Source: Streptomyces sp. HM190 (GTDB lineage Bacteria > Actinomycetota > Actinomycetes > Streptomycetales > Streptomycetaceae). Taken from it: DNA of 64,000 nt. Below are positions 8,309 through 17,193 of the stretch, piece by piece. Each line of letters opens with the position of its first letter. Within the stretch, counting starts at the first letter, position 1. A program made the position numbers and the translations under genes. The DNA is taken from positions 2,356,001 to 2,420,000 of the forward strand of contig NZ_CP047318.1 of NCBI RefSeq assembly GCF_009857135.1. The letters are read 5' to 3'. The notes under the pieces were generated by a model. It did no database searches. It was not told the DNA's origin and saw only the letters and a program-made list of their open reading frames with translations.

Positions 8309-9334
8309 ATGACACGAATCGACAGGGAACCCAGCGGCGCGACCCGCGCTGTCACCGTACGGGGGCTGGTCAAGCACTACGGCGAGACCAGGGCGCTGGA
8401 CGGTGTCGATCTGGACGTCCGCGAGGGCACCGTGATGGGCGTGCTCGGCCCGAACGGCGCCGGCAAGACCACCCTCGTCCGGTGCCTGTCCACGCTCGTC
8501 ACGCCCGACTCGGGGCAGGCGACCGTGGCCGGCTACGACGTGGTGCGCCAGCCGCGCGCCCTGCGCCGGGTGATCGGCCTCACCGGCCAGTACGCCTCGG
8601 TGGACGAGAAGCTCTCCGGCTTCGAGAACCTCTACATGATCGGCCGGCTCCTGGACCTGTCCCGCAAGGACGCCAGGGGCCGGGCGAACGGGCTGCTGGA
8701 ACGGTTCTCGCTGACCGAGTCGGCGGGGCGCCCGGTGGCCACGTACTCCGGCGGCATACGGCGGCGGCTGGACCTCGCCGCGTCGATGACGGGCCGCCCG
8801 GCCGTGCTCTACCTGGACGAGCCGACGACCGGCCTGGACCCGCGCACCCGCAACGAGGTGTGGAACGAGGTCAAGCGCATGGTCGGCGACGGGGTGACCG
8901 TGCTGCTGACCACCCAGTACATGGAGGAGGCCGAGCAGCTGGCCTCCGAGCTGACCGTGATCGACCGCGGCAAGGTCATCGCCAAGGGCGGCATCGAGGA
9001 GCTGAAGGCGCAGGTCGGGGGCCGTACCCTGCGGGTCCGCCCGGCCGACCCGGCACGGCTGCGGCCGCTCGCCGCGGAACTGGACGACCTCGGGATCACC
9101 GGGCTCGCCACGACCACCGTCGACGTGGAGAACGGCACCCTGCACGTGCCGGTGCTCAGCGACGAGCAGCTCACCGCCGTCGTCGGCGTGATCAGCGCCC
9201 GCGGTGTCACCCTCGGCTCGATCAGCACCGAACTGCCCAGCCTGGACGAGGTGTTCCTGTCCCTCACCGGCCACAGGGCCAGTGCCCCGCAGGACCCGGC
9301 CCCGTCCCCCGCCTACGAGGAGGTCGCCGTATGA
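8309..9334 (+). CDS. ABC transporter ATP-binding protein, DrrA-like
   Basis: A 341-residue ATPase of the daunorubicin-resistance (DrrA) group. Walker A is GPNGAGKTT, the Q-loop lies in GLTGQYASVDEKL, the signature is YSGGIRRRLDLA in place of LSGGQ, and Walker B is VLYLDEPTTGLD. The switch position is Gln (LLTTQYMEEAEQLA) rather than His, as is usual in this subfamily. The C-terminal extension ending in LDEVFLSLTGH is also a DrrA mark. ATG 8309 is chosen because conserved sequence begins shortly after it; no Shine-Dalgarno is visible, so a very short leader is possible. It overlaps the permease gene by 4 bp (ATGA). Likely exports a hydrophobic drug. Confidence 0.92.
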   Translation: MTRIDREPSGATRAVTVRGLVKHYGETRALDGVDLDVREGTVMGVLGPNGAGKTTLVRCLSTLVTPDSGQATVAGYDVVRQPRALRRVIGLTGQYASVDEKLSGFENLYMIGRLLDLSRKDARGRANGLLERFSLTESAGRPVATYSGGIRRRLDLAASMTGRPAVLYLDEPTTGLDPRTRNEVWNEVKRMVGDGVTVLLTTQYMEEAEQLASELTVIDRGKVIAKGGIEELKAQVGGRTLRVRPADPARLRPLAAELDDLGITGLATTTVDVENGTLHVPVLSDEQLTAVVGVISARGVTLGSISTELPSLDEVFLSLTGHRASAPQDPAPSPAYEEVAV

Positions 9335-10149
9335 GCACCACCACCCTGCCCACCACCGGCGACGCCGACGGCCGGATCGGGCTGCGTGCGCAGGTCCGGC
9401 ACACGGGCGCGCTGGTGCGCCGCAACCTGCTGTGGATCCGCAACGACCCGCAGTCCGTCGCCGACGCGGTCCTCATGCCGATCGTGTTCGCCCTGCTGTT
9501 CGTGTACGTCTTCGGCGGTTCCATCGGGCAGGCGCTGGGCGGCGGCCAGGAGCAGTACGTGCAGTACGTGATCCCGGGACTGATGGCGATGCTCGGCATG
9601 AACATCGCCATGGGCGTCGGCACCGGCTTCAACGAGGACTTCCAGAAAGGCGTCATGGACCGCTTCCGGTCGCTGCCGATCGGCCGGTCCTCGGTGCTGC
9701 TCGCGAAGATCGCGGTCGAGCTGCTGCGGATGCTGCTCGCCACGACCATCCTGCTGACCGTCGCCGTCCTCATCGGCTTCGACATCACGGACTGGCCGGG
9801 CCTGTTCGCCGCGGTGGGCCTGTCCGTCGTCTTCGGCTCGTCCCTGATGTGGATCTTCCTGGTGCTGGGCGTGACGCTGAAGAACGCGCAGTCCGTGCAG
9901 GCGATGGGCTTCCTGGTGCTGTTCCCGCTCCAGTTCGGCTCGTCGATCTTCGCCCCGACGCAGTCGATGCCGGGCTGGCTGCGGAGCTTCACCGACTACA
10001 ACCCGCTGTCCTCCCTGGCGGACGCGGCACGTGGTCTGATGACGGGCGGGCCGGTCGCCCACGACGCGATGACCACGCTCGGCTGGTCCGTGGCGCTGAC
10101 GGCGGTCATGGCGCCGATCGCGATCCACAAGTTCCGCACCAAGAGCTGA
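9331..10149 (+). CDS. ABC-2 type permease, DrrB-like
   Basis: A 272-residue ABC-2 permease with six predicted helices. Recognisable family elements are LVRRNLLWIRNDPQSVADAVLMPIVFALLF, the long loop YVQYVIPGLMAM, EDFQKGVMDRFRSLPI and FTDYNPLSSLADAARGLMTG. It starts at ATG 9331 inside the stop of the ATPase gene (ATGA), with GAGGAGG upstream, so the two subunits are translated in step and presumably form one exporter. No dedicated regulator is adjacent. Confidence 0.92.
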   Translation: MSTTTLPTTGDADGRIGLRAQVRHTGALVRRNLLWIRNDPQSVADAVLMPIVFALLFVYVFGGSIGQALGGGQEQYVQYVIPGLMAMLGMNIAMGVGTGFNEDFQKGVMDRFRSLPIGRSSVLLAKIAVELLRMLLATTILLTVAVLIGFDITDWPGLFAAVGLSVVFGSSLMWIFLVLGVTLKNAQSVQAMGFLVLFPLQFGSSIFAPTQSMPGWLRSFTDYNPLSSLADAARGLMTGGPVAHDAMTTLGWSVALTAVMAPIAIHKFRTKS

Positions 10150-10247
10150 GCCGCCCGCCGCGCCACTGAGTCGCGCCGCTGAGTCGGGCCGCTGGGCCAC
10201 GGCCCCGGGGCACGGCATGGGTCACCGGGCCGGATCAGGGCGCGGGA

Positions 10248-13200
10248 TCAGAGCGCGGAATCAGGGCGCCGGATCAGGGCGCCGGCCTCCTCCAGGGTGA
10301 GTCCGGTGCCCTCGGCGTACGCCGCCTCGTACGTCTCGTCGTCCAGCGTCGCCCGGACCCGGGCCTCCGACTGGGCGCGTCCCTCGGCCTCCAGCGGGCT
10401 GGGGCGGTGGCCGGGCGGGAGGTGAGCGTCCGAGGCGCCCAGGAGCCGGGCCGCGTCCCGGGCACGGGCGCCGCCGTCCCCGTCCCCGCCCGCGACGGCC
10501 GCGGCGGCGGTGACGAGGTGGGTGGCGGGCAGTTGCGGGGTGATCGTCAGGGCCAGCGGGTCCACGGCCTGCTCGAACGCCTCCAGGACGCGTTCGCGGG
10601 CCTCGGCGTGCCGTCCTTCCCGCGTCATCAGCCATGCCTCAAGACCGAGGACGTAGCCCGAGAACAACACGAAGTCGACGGCCTCGAACTCCTCGCGCAG
10701 CTGGGTGATGTGGTGCCACGCCTCGTCCGGGCGTCCGGTACGGCCGCACCAGACGGCGAGGTAGAGGCGGGCGGCAGGGAGCGCCTCCCGGGGCCCGTCG
10801 TGCCGTGCCAGGACGTCCAGCAGCATCTTCTCGCCGCGTTCGGCCTCACCGCACTCCAGGAGCACGTTGCCGAGCCGGACGCCGAGGACCCCGGAGTGTG
10901 CGTTCGTGCCGATCCGCTCGGCGTAGCCGATGGCCCGCCGGTAGTCGGCCGCGGCGAGGTCGAACCGGCCCTTGCGTTCATGGCTCATGGCGCGTGACGC
11001 GAGCGCCTCGGCGGCGACCCAGGCGTCCCCGAGCCGTTCGCACAGCCGTAGTGCCTCGTCGGCGTCGCGGGTGGCGTCTCCGGCCCAGTCGCTGCGGTTG
11101 GCGAGGATGTTGGCCCGCATGTGCAGGGCCTGGGCCAGCTCCCAGGTGAAGCCGAGGTCGCGGGCGGTGGCGATGCTCGCGTCGAGGATCTCCTTCAGAC
11201 GCGTCATGTCGCCGGAGAGCACGACGGCGTAGAACCACATGAACCCGGGGAAACGGCAGGTCTGCGGCTGACCCGCGCGGTAGGTGTCCCGGATGACCTG
11301 GAGCTTCTCCCGCCCGCCGGGGGTCTCCCAGACGGAGATCTCCATGTCCATGCAGGCGAGATGGATGAGGTGGAGTGCCCGGCGGGCCTCGTCGAGCACC
11401 TCGGGACGCATCGGCGGCGGGCTGTCGGTGAGGCCCTCACGCACGTCGGGGACCGGGCGCGCCGGCGGGGCGAACGGGTCGGGGCCGAGCGCCATGGCCT
11501 GGGTGGCCCAGTGCCGGGCCTCGGTCTTCAGGTCGCGCATCTGCCAGTACCAGGCCAGCGACAGGATCAGGCAGAGCGCCTCCTGCTCGTCGCGCTCGGC
11601 GATGGCGTGCCGCAGGGCGGTGCGGAGGTTCTCGTACTCCAGCTCCAGCAGTTCGTTGGCCCGGCGTTGGTCGGGTCCGCGCAGCAACGGGTCGGTGGTG
11701 CGGGCGAGTTCGCGGTAGTAGGTGCGGTGGGCGCGTTCGGCGGCGGGGCGGGTGCCGGCCTCGGCGAGGCGGGCGCCCGCGTACTCGGCGACGGTCTCCA
11801 GGAGCCGGTAGCGCATCTCGCCGTCCGTGGCGGGGGCCGCGACGACGAGGGACTTGTCGACGAGGGAGCCGAGCGCCCCCAGCGCGGCCGGGCCGCAGAC
11901 GGCCTCGGCGGCGGGGAGGTCGCAGCCGCCGGCGAACACCGACAGCCGCCGCAGGACGTCGCGTTCCTCCTCGTCGAGGAGTTCCCAGGACCAGTCGACG
12001 ACCGCGCGCAGGGTCTGCTGGCGGGGCAGGACGGTGCGGCTGCCGGAGGTGAGGAGCCGGAAGCGGTCGTCGAGCCGGTCGGCGATCTGACGCGGGGTCA
12101 GCATGCGCAGCCGTGCCGCCGCGAGTTCGATCGCGAGAGGCAGGCCGTCGAGGCGGCGGCAGATCTCGGCGGCTGCCTCCGGGTCGTCGGCGACGGTGAA
12201 GCCGGGCCGGGCGGCGGCGCCGCGGTCGGCGAGCAGCCGCAGGGCGTGCGGCTGGTCGAGGGGTTCCACCGGCCGCACCAACTCCCCCGGTACGCCGAGG
12301 GGTTCACGGCTGGTGGCGAGGACGGTCAGGCCGGGGCAGTGCTGGAGGAGATGCTCGGCGAGGTGGGCTGCGGCGGCCACGACGTGTTCGCAGTTGTCGA
12401 GGATGAGCAGCATCCGGCGTCTGGCGCAGTGCTCGGTGAGCCGGCCCAGGGGGTCGTCGTGGCGGTCGGAGACCACGCGCATCTCCTCGGCGCCGGCGCC
12501 GCGCAGGACGGTCTCGCGGGCGCCGAGGGCGGTGACGACGGCCTCCGGGACGTCGGCGGGGTCGTCGACGGGGGCGAGTTCGGCGAGCCAGACACCGTCG
12601 GGAGCGGACGCCGCGACCGCCTCGCCGGCCTCCTGGGACAGACGGGTCTTCCCCGCGCCGCCGGGCCCGAGGAGGGTGACCAGGCGGGCCGCGGCCAGGT
12701 CGGTGCGGATGGTGTCGATGTCGGTGTCCCGGCCCACGAACGAGGTGAGCCGGGCCCGGAGGTTGCCCCGCGGGCGAGCGGCCACCCCCGTACGCCACCC
12801 GAGGCCCGGCAGGCCGGGGCGGCCGTCGGGGGACGGCGGACCGGGGCGGGCGTCCACGGGTGACGGGACGGGCAGGTCGTCGGCGGGTCGCCCGACGGGC
12901 CCGCCGTCCACGGGCCGTCGAGGGGCCCGTCGCCCTCCGGAGTCGTCCTCGGACGCCGGACGGGTCGGGGCGGGCGGAGCCGTCGCCGCCGGTTCCGTGC
13001 GCGCGGGGCGCCCGGGAGCCGGGGAGGGTGCGGCCGTCGTGCCGTCGGTGTGCAGCAGTTCCTCGTGCAGGGCCCGTAGTTCGGGGCCCGGGTCGGTGCC
13101 GAGGCGGTCGGCCAGGAGGCGGCGTACGGAGTCATAGGCGGCCAGGGCCTTTGCCGGGCGGCCGGTGTCGCGCAGGGCGCGCAGACGGAGGCACTGGAGG

Positions 13201-13772
13201 GACTCGTCGAGGGGGTGCGTGTCGCAGAGGGCGGTGAGTTCGGGCAGGGCGGCCCCGGCGCGACCGAGGGCGAGCGCGGCGGTGAGGCGGGCGCGGTGGG
13301 CGTCGAGCCGGCGGGTCTCCCAGCGGGCGGCCTCGGCGGTCCGGTCCGGCAGGTCGGCGAGCGGCGGGTCCTGCCACAGGGCGAGGGCGTCGTCGAGGAC
13401 GGCGGCCGCCCTGGCGGGGTCGCCGTCGGCCAGCGCGCGGGCGCCCTCGTCCGCGAGCCGGTCGAAGCGGTGCAGGTCGATGTCGTCGGCGGCGGCGGCG
13501 AGCCGGTAGCCGCCGTGAGCCGACACGATCGCGTCCGGGCCGAGCACCCGGCGCAGCCGGCCCACCAGCGCCTGGAGCGCGCCGCTCGCGTCGGCGGGCG
13601 GGTCACCGGCCCACACCTCGTCGACCAGCGCGGACGCGGTGACGGTCCGGCCCGGGCGCAGCGCGAGCACGGTCAGCAGGGCGCGCAGGCGGGCGCCGCC
13701 GACCGGGACGGGGGTGCCGTCGGCGTGCGACGCCTGGGTGGTGCCGAGGATGCGGTAACGCACGGGGTCCAT
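10248..13772 (-). CDS. AfsR/SARP-family transcriptional regulator with NB-ARC and TPR domains
   Basis: A 1174-residue regulator. Domains in order: OmpR-type winged helix (about 1-95, YRILG, RLRALLTVLALRPGRTVTASALVDEVWAG); bacterial transcriptional activation domain (about 100-250); a Pro/Ala-rich linker (about 250-335); an NB-ARC ATPase (SFVGRDTDID, Walker A LLGPGGAGKTR, Walker B LLILDNCEHV, sensor ATSREPL, then PLAIELAAARLRMLT); and C-terminal TPR-like helices. It should bind direct repeats at promoters and recruit RNA polymerase, with ATP or protein contacts setting activity. SARPs of this size often control secondary metabolism, but no biosynthetic cluster is visible in the window, so its target is unknown. 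Start ATG 13772 has GGAGACA before it. Confidence 0.93.
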   Translation of the reverse strand: MDPVRYRILGTTQASHADGTPVPVGGARLRALLTVLALRPGRTVTASALVDEVWAGDPPADASGALQALVGRLRRVLGPDAIVSAHGGYRLAAAADDIDLHRFDRLADEGARALADGDPARAAAVLDDALALWQDPPLADLPDRTAEAARWETRRLDAHRARLTAALALGRAGAALPELTALCDTHPLDESLQCLRLRALRDTGRPAKALAAYDSVRRLLADRLGTDPGPELRALHEELLHTDGTTAAPSPAPGRPARTEPAATAPPAPTRPASEDDSGGRRAPRRPVDGGPVGRPADDLPVPSPVDARPGPPSPDGRPGLPGLGWRTGVAARPRGNLRARLTSFVGRDTDIDTIRTDLAAARLVTLLGPGGAGKTRLSQEAGEAVAASAPDGVWLAELAPVDDPADVPEAVVTALGARETVLRGAGAEEMRVVSDRHDDPLGRLTEHCARRRMLLILDNCEHVVAAAAHLAEHLLQHCPGLTVLATSREPLGVPGELVRPVEPLDQPHALRLLADRGAAARPGFTVADDPEAAAEICRRLDGLPLAIELAAARLRMLTPRQIADRLDDRFRLLTSGSRTVLPRQQTLRAVVDWSWELLDEEERDVLRRLSVFAGGCDLPAAEAVCGPAALGALGSLVDKSLVVAAPATDGEMRYRLLETVAEYAGARLAEAGTRPAAERAHRTYYRELARTTDPLLRGPDQRRANELLELEYENLRTALRHAIAERDEQEALCLILSLAWYWQMRDLKTEARHWATQAMALGPDPFAPPARPVPDVREGLTDSPPPMRPEVLDEARRALHLIHLACMDMEISVWETPGGREKLQVIRDTYRAGQPQTCRFPGFMWFYAVVLSGDMTRLKEILDASIATARDLGFTWELAQALHMRANILANRSDWAGDATRDADEALRLCERLGDAWVAAEALASRAMSHERKGRFDLAAADYRRAIGYAERIGTNAHSGVLGVRLGNVLLECGEAERGEKMLLDVLARHDGPREALPAARLYLAVWCGRTGRPDEAWHHITQLREEFEAVDFVLFSGYVLGLEAWLMTREGRHAEARERVLEAFEQAVDPLALTITPQLPATHLVTAAAAVAGGDGDGGARARDAARLLGASDAHLPPGHRPSPLEAEGRAQSEARVRATLDDETYEAAYAEGTGLTLEEAGALIRRPDSAL

Positions 13773-13866
13773 TGTCTCCGTCGGTTCGGTGCCGGTGGCT
13801 GGTCCGCCGCGGGGGGACGGCCCGGACGGTCCCCGACCGTACGCCCCCCGCCTTCATGCCCCCACC

Positions 13867-13876
13867 TTCCTAGGAA
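13867..13876. promoter_or_regulatory. TTCCTAGGAA palindrome in divergent promoter region
   Basis: A 10-bp perfect palindrome between the divergent AfsR-like gene (start 13772) and the M50 protease gene (start 13973). It is a candidate shared regulator site, supported only by symmetry and its position in a roughly 200-bp divergent intergenic region. Confidence 0.25.
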
Positions 13877-13972
13877 CCAGGAGGCGACCGCGAGACGTTT
13901 TCGTCGTGCGCCCGGTACGGTCGGGCAGTCCGTACGAGTGATCGACACGTCCACGCGAGCCCGAGGAGCCCC

Positions 13973-14773
13973 ATGACCACCGCCGCGTCCCGCCGGAGCG
14001 ACCGGAGGATCAGCCCCGTCTTCGTGGGGATCGTGGCCGTCATGGCGGTCACGGGCTGGGCCACCTGGACCGGGTTCGCCGAGCAGCCGGGGCTCGCCGT
14101 CTTCCTGTTCGTGACGTCGGCGTGGATCGTCTCGCTGTGCCTGCACGAGTACGCCCACGCCCGGACCGCCCTGCACAGCGGCGACATCTCCATCGGCGCG
14201 AAGGGCTACCTGACCCTCAACCCGCTGAAGTACACGCACGCCCTGCTCAGCATCGTGCTGCCGGTCGTGTTCGTGATCATGGGCGGTATCGGTCTGCCGG
14301 GCGGCGCCGTCTTCATCGAGCGGAACCGCATCCGGGGCCGCTGGAAGCACAGCCTGATCTCGGCGTCGGGCCCGCTGACGAACGTGCTGTTCGCCGCGGT
14401 CTGCACGGCGCCGTTCTGGCTGGGGGTGACGGACGGGGTACCGGCGGCGTTCCTGTTCGCCCTCGCGTTCCTGGCGTTGCTGCAGGTCACGGCGGCGATC
14501 CTGAACTTCCTGCCGGTGCCGGGCCTCGACGGCTACGGCGTGATCGAGCCCTGGCTGTCGTACAAGATCCGCCGCCAGGTGGAGCCGCTCGCGCCGTTCG
14601 GGCTGCTCCTCGTCTTCGCGGTGCTGTGGATCCCGGCGGTCAACGGCGTGTTCTGGGACGTGATCGACGCGTTCATGCGGGGCCTCGGCATCGAGGGCCG
14701 GCTCTCCGACTGCGGCTACTGGCTGTACCGCTTCTGGCGCGCGGACAGCGACGTGTGCCTGACCGGTCCGTGA
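13973..14773 (+). CDS. Site-2 protease (M50) family membrane metalloprotease
   Basis: A 266-residue membrane protein with about six helices. The zinc motif is SLCLHEYAHA (HExxH type) in an N-terminal helix, and the second active-site motif is LNFLPVPGLDGYGVIEP, corresponding to NPxPxLDG. Such site-2 proteases cut membrane-embedded substrates, often anti-sigma factors, to trigger extracytoplasmic responses; its substrate is unknown. The ATG has a strong GAGGAG Shine-Dalgarno. A 33-bp direct repeat overlaps its stop codon. Confidence 0.9.
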   Translation: MTTAASRRSDRRISPVFVGIVAVMAVTGWATWTGFAEQPGLAVFLFVTSAWIVSLCLHEYAHARTALHSGDISIGAKGYLTLNPLKYTHALLSIVLPVVFVIMGGIGLPGGAVFIERNRIRGRWKHSLISASGPLTNVLFAAVCTAPFWLGVTDGVPAAFLFALAFLALLQVTAAILNFLPVPGLDGYGVIEPWLSYKIRRQVEPLAPFGLLLVFAVLWIPAVNGVFWDVIDAFMRGLGIEGRLSDCGYWLYRFWRADSDVCLTGP

Positions 14774-14839
14774 CGGGAGGGCGGAGCCGTGCAGGGCGGG
14801 CCAGGACCGTGACGGGAGGGCGGAGCCGTGCCGGGCGGG
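14768..14839. repeat. Two-copy 33-bp direct repeat, period 39
   Basis: Copies at 14768-14800 and 14807-14839 differ at one base and begin CCGTGACGGGAGGGCGGAGC. The first copy contains the stop codon of the M50 gene, so the unit looks like a local tandem duplication of the gene's 3' end. Confidence 0.7.
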
Positions 14840-14846
14840 AAGGGCC

Positions 14847-15056
14847 TCAGTGCGCGGCGGACTGCCGCTCGGCCTTCGCCCGGCGCACGTAGTACCAGGC
14901 CATGTTGGACGACAGTCCGGCCATCAGCACCCACACCACACCCAGCCAGCTGCCCCGGACGAAGGACACCACGGCCGCGGTGGTCGCGAGCAGACAGACG
15001 GCGAGGGCGTAGACGGCGAGTCGCCGGGCCGGGCTGGGCGGGGGCAGGGCGGGCAT
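14847..15056 (-). CDS. Small two-helix membrane protein
   Basis: A 69-residue protein with two hydrophobic segments (about residues 13-33, LAVYALAVCLLATTAAVVSF, and 38-56, WLGVVWVLMAGLSSNMAWYY) and a basic tail (VRRAKAERQ). I set the start at ATG 15056 because it has AGGAG nine bases upstream; an in-frame start at 15128 would add a low-complexity segment. Function unknown; small proteins of this kind are common in Streptomyces. Confidence 0.65.
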   Translation of the reverse strand: MPALPPPSPARRLAVYALAVCLLATTAAVVSFVRGSWLGVVWVLMAGLSSNMAWYYVRRAKAERQSAAH

Positions 15057-15141
15057 GGGGGTCGGCTCCTGACAGGGCGGTCGGACGAGGCGGTACGACG
15101 GGGTCGCACCGCCTCCAGTGTCCCCCATGCCCGGCGGCGGC

Positions 15142-15888
15142 TCACACGTCGGTCAGGCGGATCCCGGCGTGCGCCTTGTAGCGGCGGTTCACGGAGATCA
15201 GGTTGGCGACCAGCGCCTCGACCTGGTGGGCGCCCCGCAGGCGGCCCGCGAAGACGCCCCGCATGCCGGGGATGCGGCCCGCCAGCGCCTGCACGATCTC
15301 GACGTCGGCCCGGACCTCGCCGAGCACCATCACGTCGGTGTCGATCTCCTCGATCTCCGGGTCCTCCAGGAGAACGGCGGACAGGTGGTGGAAGGCGGCG
15401 GTGACCCGCGAGTCGGGCAGCAGGGCGGCGGCCTGCTCGGCGGCGCTGCCCTCCTCCGGCTTCAGCGCATAGGCGCCCTTCTTGTCGAAGCCGAGCGGGT
15501 TGACGCAGTCGACGACGAGCTTGCCCGCCAGCTCCTCGCGCAGGGACTCCAGGGTCTCGGCGTGCCCGTCCCACGGCACCGCGACGATCACGACGTCGCT
15601 GCGGCGCGCGGTCTCGGCGTTGTCCGCGCCCTCCACGCCGTGGCCGAGTTCCTCGGCGGCGGCCCGCGCGCGGTCGGCGGCCCGCGAGCCGATGATCACC
15701 TTCTGGCCGGCCTTGGCGAAGCGGTACGCGAGGCCCTTGCCCTGGGGCCCGGTGCCCCCGAGCACTCCGACGACGAGCCCGGAGACGTCGGGGAGGTCCC
15801 AGGGGTCCTTGGCCGGGGCCTTGGCGGGCGCCGCGCCGGGGGTCTCGGGCGTGCCGGGGGCCGTCTGTGCACTGTCGGTAGAGGTCAT
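15142..15888 (-). CDS. npdG: F420-dependent NADP reductase
   Basis: A 248-residue cytosolic oxidoreductase that moves hydride between NADPH and coenzyme F420. The Rossmann motif is GVLGGTGPQGKGLAYRFAKAG, followed by IIGSRAADRA (NADP phosphate site). Family features VIVAVPWDGH, VVDCVNPLGFDKKG and TAAFHHLSA are clear, and the C-terminal helix around ALVANLISVNRRYKAHAGIRLTDV is typical. The first 35 residues are a Pro/Ala-rich extension. It can supply reduced F420 to enzymes such as the LLM oxidoreductase at 48053-48913. Confidence 0.93.
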   Translation of the reverse strand: MTSTDSAQTAPGTPETPGAAPAKAPAKDPWDLPDVSGLVVGVLGGTGPQGKGLAYRFAKAGQKVIIGSRAADRARAAAEELGHGVEGADNAETARRSDVVIVAVPWDGHAETLESLREELAGKLVVDCVNPLGFDKKGAYALKPEEGSAAEQAAALLPDSRVTAAFHHLSAVLLEDPEIEEIDTDVMVLGEVRADVEIVQALAGRIPGMRGVFAGRLRGAHQVEALVANLISVNRRYKAHAGIRLTDV

Positions 15889-15982
15889 GGGCTGACTTTA
15901 CGTGCGCGGTCACGACGGGGTCGGATCAGGTGGGCGCAGGTCGGGAGGGGGGCGGTCGGGGGAGACGGTCGGCTGAGGGCGG

Positions 15983-16321
15983 TCATCGGAGGGCGGTGAC
16001 GGGGATACGGCGGAAGGTGACCGTCTCGTACGCGCTGAAGTCGCCGGTCCCGTACAGGAGCCCGACCGTGTGCTCGTCGACGCGGACGAGGTCGGAGTAC
16101 GCGGTGGGCAGCCCGTCGACGGTGTGGGCGTCCCGCCAGGTCGTGCCGTGGTCGGTGCCGGCCCGCATGGTCATCAGGGCGCGGAACCCGGGGTCGGCCG
16201 GGCCGGAGCAAAGGAGCAGGTCGGGGTCGCGCAGCTGGAGGAGACTGCCCTCCACGACCGGGCCGACGAGGCCCGCCTGCGGCCGGAACGGCTTGATCAG
16301 GCTCTCGCCGCCGTCGGCGGA
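15983..16321 (-). pseudogene. C-terminal remnant of an exo-alpha-sialidase-like (BNR) protein
   Basis: The open frame of 113 codons has no proper start. It begins just after an in-frame TGA (16322-16324) and reads ADGGESLIKPFRPQ, then GPVVEGSLLQL, LLLCSGPADPG, an Asp box (TDHGTTW) and PTAYSDLVRVDEHTVGLLYGTG, ending after FRRIPVTAL. This matches the C-terminal third of bacterial sialidase/BNR-repeat proteins; whole proteins are roughly three times longer, and the N-terminal propellor blades with the catalytic residues are missing. No matching sequence is visible between it and the gene at 16468. I read it as a 5'-deleted relic; a short translated product from GTG 16255 is possible but unlikely to be active. 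Confidence 0.7.
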
Positions 16322-16467
16322 TCAGGCGTCGGCACGGGTGCCGGGGGCCCGGGCATGGGGCACGAGGCGTGGTGGGCGTGGGGCTGACTCGCGGTGCGTG
16401 CCCGGCTCGGGCGAATTCGGGGTGAACGCCGGGTCACGAGTGGCCGGTTGCGGCAGGATGCTGGCGC

Positions 16468-17070
16468 ATGGACGCCATACGGGTCGCGTTGCTGCGCGAG
16501 GTGCTCGCCGGGACCGAGTGGCTGGGGGCGACACGCCGGTTCGCGGGGACACTGCGGCGGTCCGTGGAGTCGTACGGGGGTGGACTGCTACTCGTCGGCA
16601 CCGCGGAGTACGAGCCGTGGCACCTCGCGGCGCACCTGGTCGACGAGGCGGCCTGGTCCGGCACCCCGGAGCTGTCCCCCACCCTCGTACGGCATGCCGC
16701 GCGCCCCTTCGGCCCGGCGCACCTCGCGGTGGGGCTGGGCCGGCTGTCGCAGGTCCGCCGGGGCGAGACCCTGCTCGTGGTGGCGCCCTCCGCGCCGGGG
16801 GCCGGTCTGCTGGAGCGGGTCGACGACGCGCGGCGGGCCGGGGCGACGGTCCTCGCGCTGGACACCGGGCACCGGGAGCTGTCGGCGATGGCCCACGAGG
16901 CGCTGGTGGCGCCGGACGAGCGGGAGGTCGACCTCGACACCGTGCAGCACCTGGTCAGCGCGGCGGCCGGGGAGAACGTGGTGCCCCGGCGCCGAGGACG
17001 GGGCGGCTTGCGTGACCGCCTGTCCCGGCTGGCGGACGCCCTGACGTCACCGCCGCCGACCCGGTGGTGA
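16468..17070 (+). CDS. Conserved hypothetical protein, possible SIS-like fold
   Basis: A 200-residue protein. Glycine-rich beta-alpha segments (GGGLLLVGTAEYEPWHLAAHLVDEA, then RRGETLLVVAPSAPGAGLLERVDDARRAGATVLALDTG) resemble the sugar isomerase (SIS) fold, in which a second nucleotide/sugar strand follows at ATVLALD. The C-terminus is basic (RRRGRGGLRDRL). I cannot name a substrate. No signal peptide or membrane helix is seen. It stands alone between the sialidase relic and an MFS gene. Confidence 0.6.
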   Translation: MDAIRVALLREVLAGTEWLGATRRFAGTLRRSVESYGGGLLLVGTAEYEPWHLAAHLVDEAAWSGTPELSPTLVRHAARPFGPAHLAVGLGRLSQVRRGETLLVVAPSAPGAGLLERVDDARRAGATVLALDTGHRELSAMAHEALVAPDEREVDLDTVQHLVSAAAGENVVPRRRGRGGLRDRLSRLADALTSPPPTRW

Positions 17071-17193
17071 CGGGCCGTCCCACCGACCCGGTCCACCGAC
17101 CCGGCCCACCCGCCCGACTCACCAGGCTCGTTCTCGTGCACCGCCGGAAAAACCGGTTGCCCCGGGCGGTGGCGCGGCTGAGCATGGGGCGGC

